A stretch of DNA of 6,102 nucleotides from Actinomycetes bacterium. Its GTDB lineage: Bacteria > Actinomycetota > Acidimicrobiia > Acidimicrobiales > Palsa-688. The notes below the pieces were generated by a model that was given only the letters and a program-made list of their open reading frames with translations, was not told where the DNA came from and did no database searches. The stretch is taken from contig JAKAZH010000111.1 in assembly GCA_021815935.1 (NCBI GenBank), positions 1 through 6,102 on the forward strand. The letters are read 5' to 3'. A program made the position numbers and the translations under genes. Below, in pieces: positions 5,615 through 6,102 of this stretch (position 1 is the first letter of the stretch; every line of letters begins with the position of its first letter).

Positions 5615-6102
5615 GGACCACAGGTCTCGTTCAATTCCTTCAACGCTTGCGCCAGGTCGTCGACGTCCTGCGAAGTAGTGTCCCACGAGCAGACAAATCT
5701 GGTGTCGCCGATCTCGCGGTCCCAGTCGTAGAAGCCGAAGCGTCCACGAAGACGCTCGGCTGCGCCGTCAGGTAGATGTGCAAACACGCTGTTAGCCTGC
5801 GCCGGATGGCTGAGAGCTACCCCCGGCAGAGCTTCGAGCACACCGGCGAGTCGTGCGGCCATAGCGTTGGCGTGTGCGGCGTTGCGTAGCCAAAGGTCCG
5901 TTCCGTACATCGCAAGGAGCTGGCACGCGACGAAGCGCATCTTCGACGCAAGCTGCATGGCGGACTTGCGGAGAAACGCAGTCCCACTCGCCGCGCCGTC
6001 GTTCAGGGTAACGACGGCCTCCGCCAACAGGGCACCGTTCTTTGTGGCCCCGAGTGACAAAGAGTCGACGCCGACGTCTGTCGTGATCGCTCGCAGCTCC
6101 AC
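5596..6102 (-). CDS. Low-specificity L-threonine aldolase, C-terminal half (cut by window edge)
   Basis: PLP-dependent enzyme that splits L-threonine or L-allo-threonine into glycine and acetaldehyde. Only the last 168 residues (of about 340 in the family) are present; the first codon in the window is an internal GTG, not a start. GVDSLSLGATKNGALLAEAVV at the visible N-terminus is the region around the catalytic lysine (Ser-Leu-Gly-Ala-Thr-Lys-Asn-Gly; Lys is visible residue 21, codon 6042-6040), which forms the Schiff base with PLP. FLRKSAMQLASKMRFVACQLLAM, then DLWLRNAAHANAMAARLAGVL, match the conserved helices of the aldolase family, followed by the small C-terminal domain ending in a helix (DVDDLAQALKEL). 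Related beta-eliminating lyases share the fold, but these helices fit threonine aldolase best. Its stop lies inside the end of the convergent lipoprotein gene. Confidence 0.88.
   Translation of the reverse strand: MELRAITTDVGVDSLSLGATKNGALLAEAVVTLNDGAASGTAFLRKSAMQLASKMRFVACQLLAMYGTDLWLRNAAHANAMAARLAGVLEALPGVALSHPAQANSVFAHLPDGAAERLRGRFGFYDWDREIGDTRFVCSWDTTSQDVDDLAQALKELNETCGPQQEIC

Noticed and set aside
5189..5686. Minus-strand open frame of 165 codons across the end of the lipoprotein gene
   Set aside because: It overlaps both the lipoprotein and the aldolase in a different frame. The aldolase frame on the same strand has clear family motifs and this one has none.

Overview
This is a GC-rich, densely packed bacterial chromosomal segment with frequent GTG starts. 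The coaE-uvrB pair and the actinobacterial style of the UvrB and CoaE proteins point to Actinobacteriota. The UvrB helicase region reads [14 protein letters not shown] instead of the usual DESHVTVPQIGGMY. From memory this resembles deep-branching actinobacterial lineages such as Acidimicrobiia, but that placement is inference. I see no tRNA, rRNA, CRISPR array, insertion sequence or phage gene.

Layout: (1) 1-817 holds the last codons of an upstream gene (probably the ATPase of the same transporter), whose stop overlaps the start of an ABC-2 type membrane permease. (2) 818-900 is a short convergent gap with an imperfect hairpin. (3) 901-1502, minus strand, is a two-gene type II toxin-antitoxin operon: a ribbon-helix-helix antitoxin followed, with a 4-base overlap, by a MazF/PemK-like endoribonuclease toxin. 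(4) 1503-1621 is a divergent intergenic stretch carrying the probable autoregulated promoter of the toxin-antitoxin operon. (5) 1622-4333, plus strand, holds coaE (dephospho-CoA kinase, last step of coenzyme A synthesis) and uvrB (nucleotide excision repair), separated by 27 bases. (6) 4334-4390 is a 57-base gap with a perfect 9-bp inverted repeat and a probable promoter. (7) 4391-5614 encodes a secreted lipoprotein with a glycoside-hydrolase-like barrel. (8) 5596-6102, minus strand and cut by the window edge, is the C-terminal half of a low-specificity L-threonine aldolase whose end overlaps the end of the lipoprotein gene.

The genes do not form one pathway. coaE and uvrB are conserved housekeeping neighbours; the other genes flank them. 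The most interesting structure is regulatory. Three genes (antitoxin, uvrB, lipoprotein) have a TANNNT -10-like hexamer ending only 5-7 bases before the start codon and no convincing Shine-Dalgarno sequence. This suggests leaderless transcription. Two of these putative promoters coincide with or adjoin inverted repeats that could be operators. No convincing new multi-gene system is visible.
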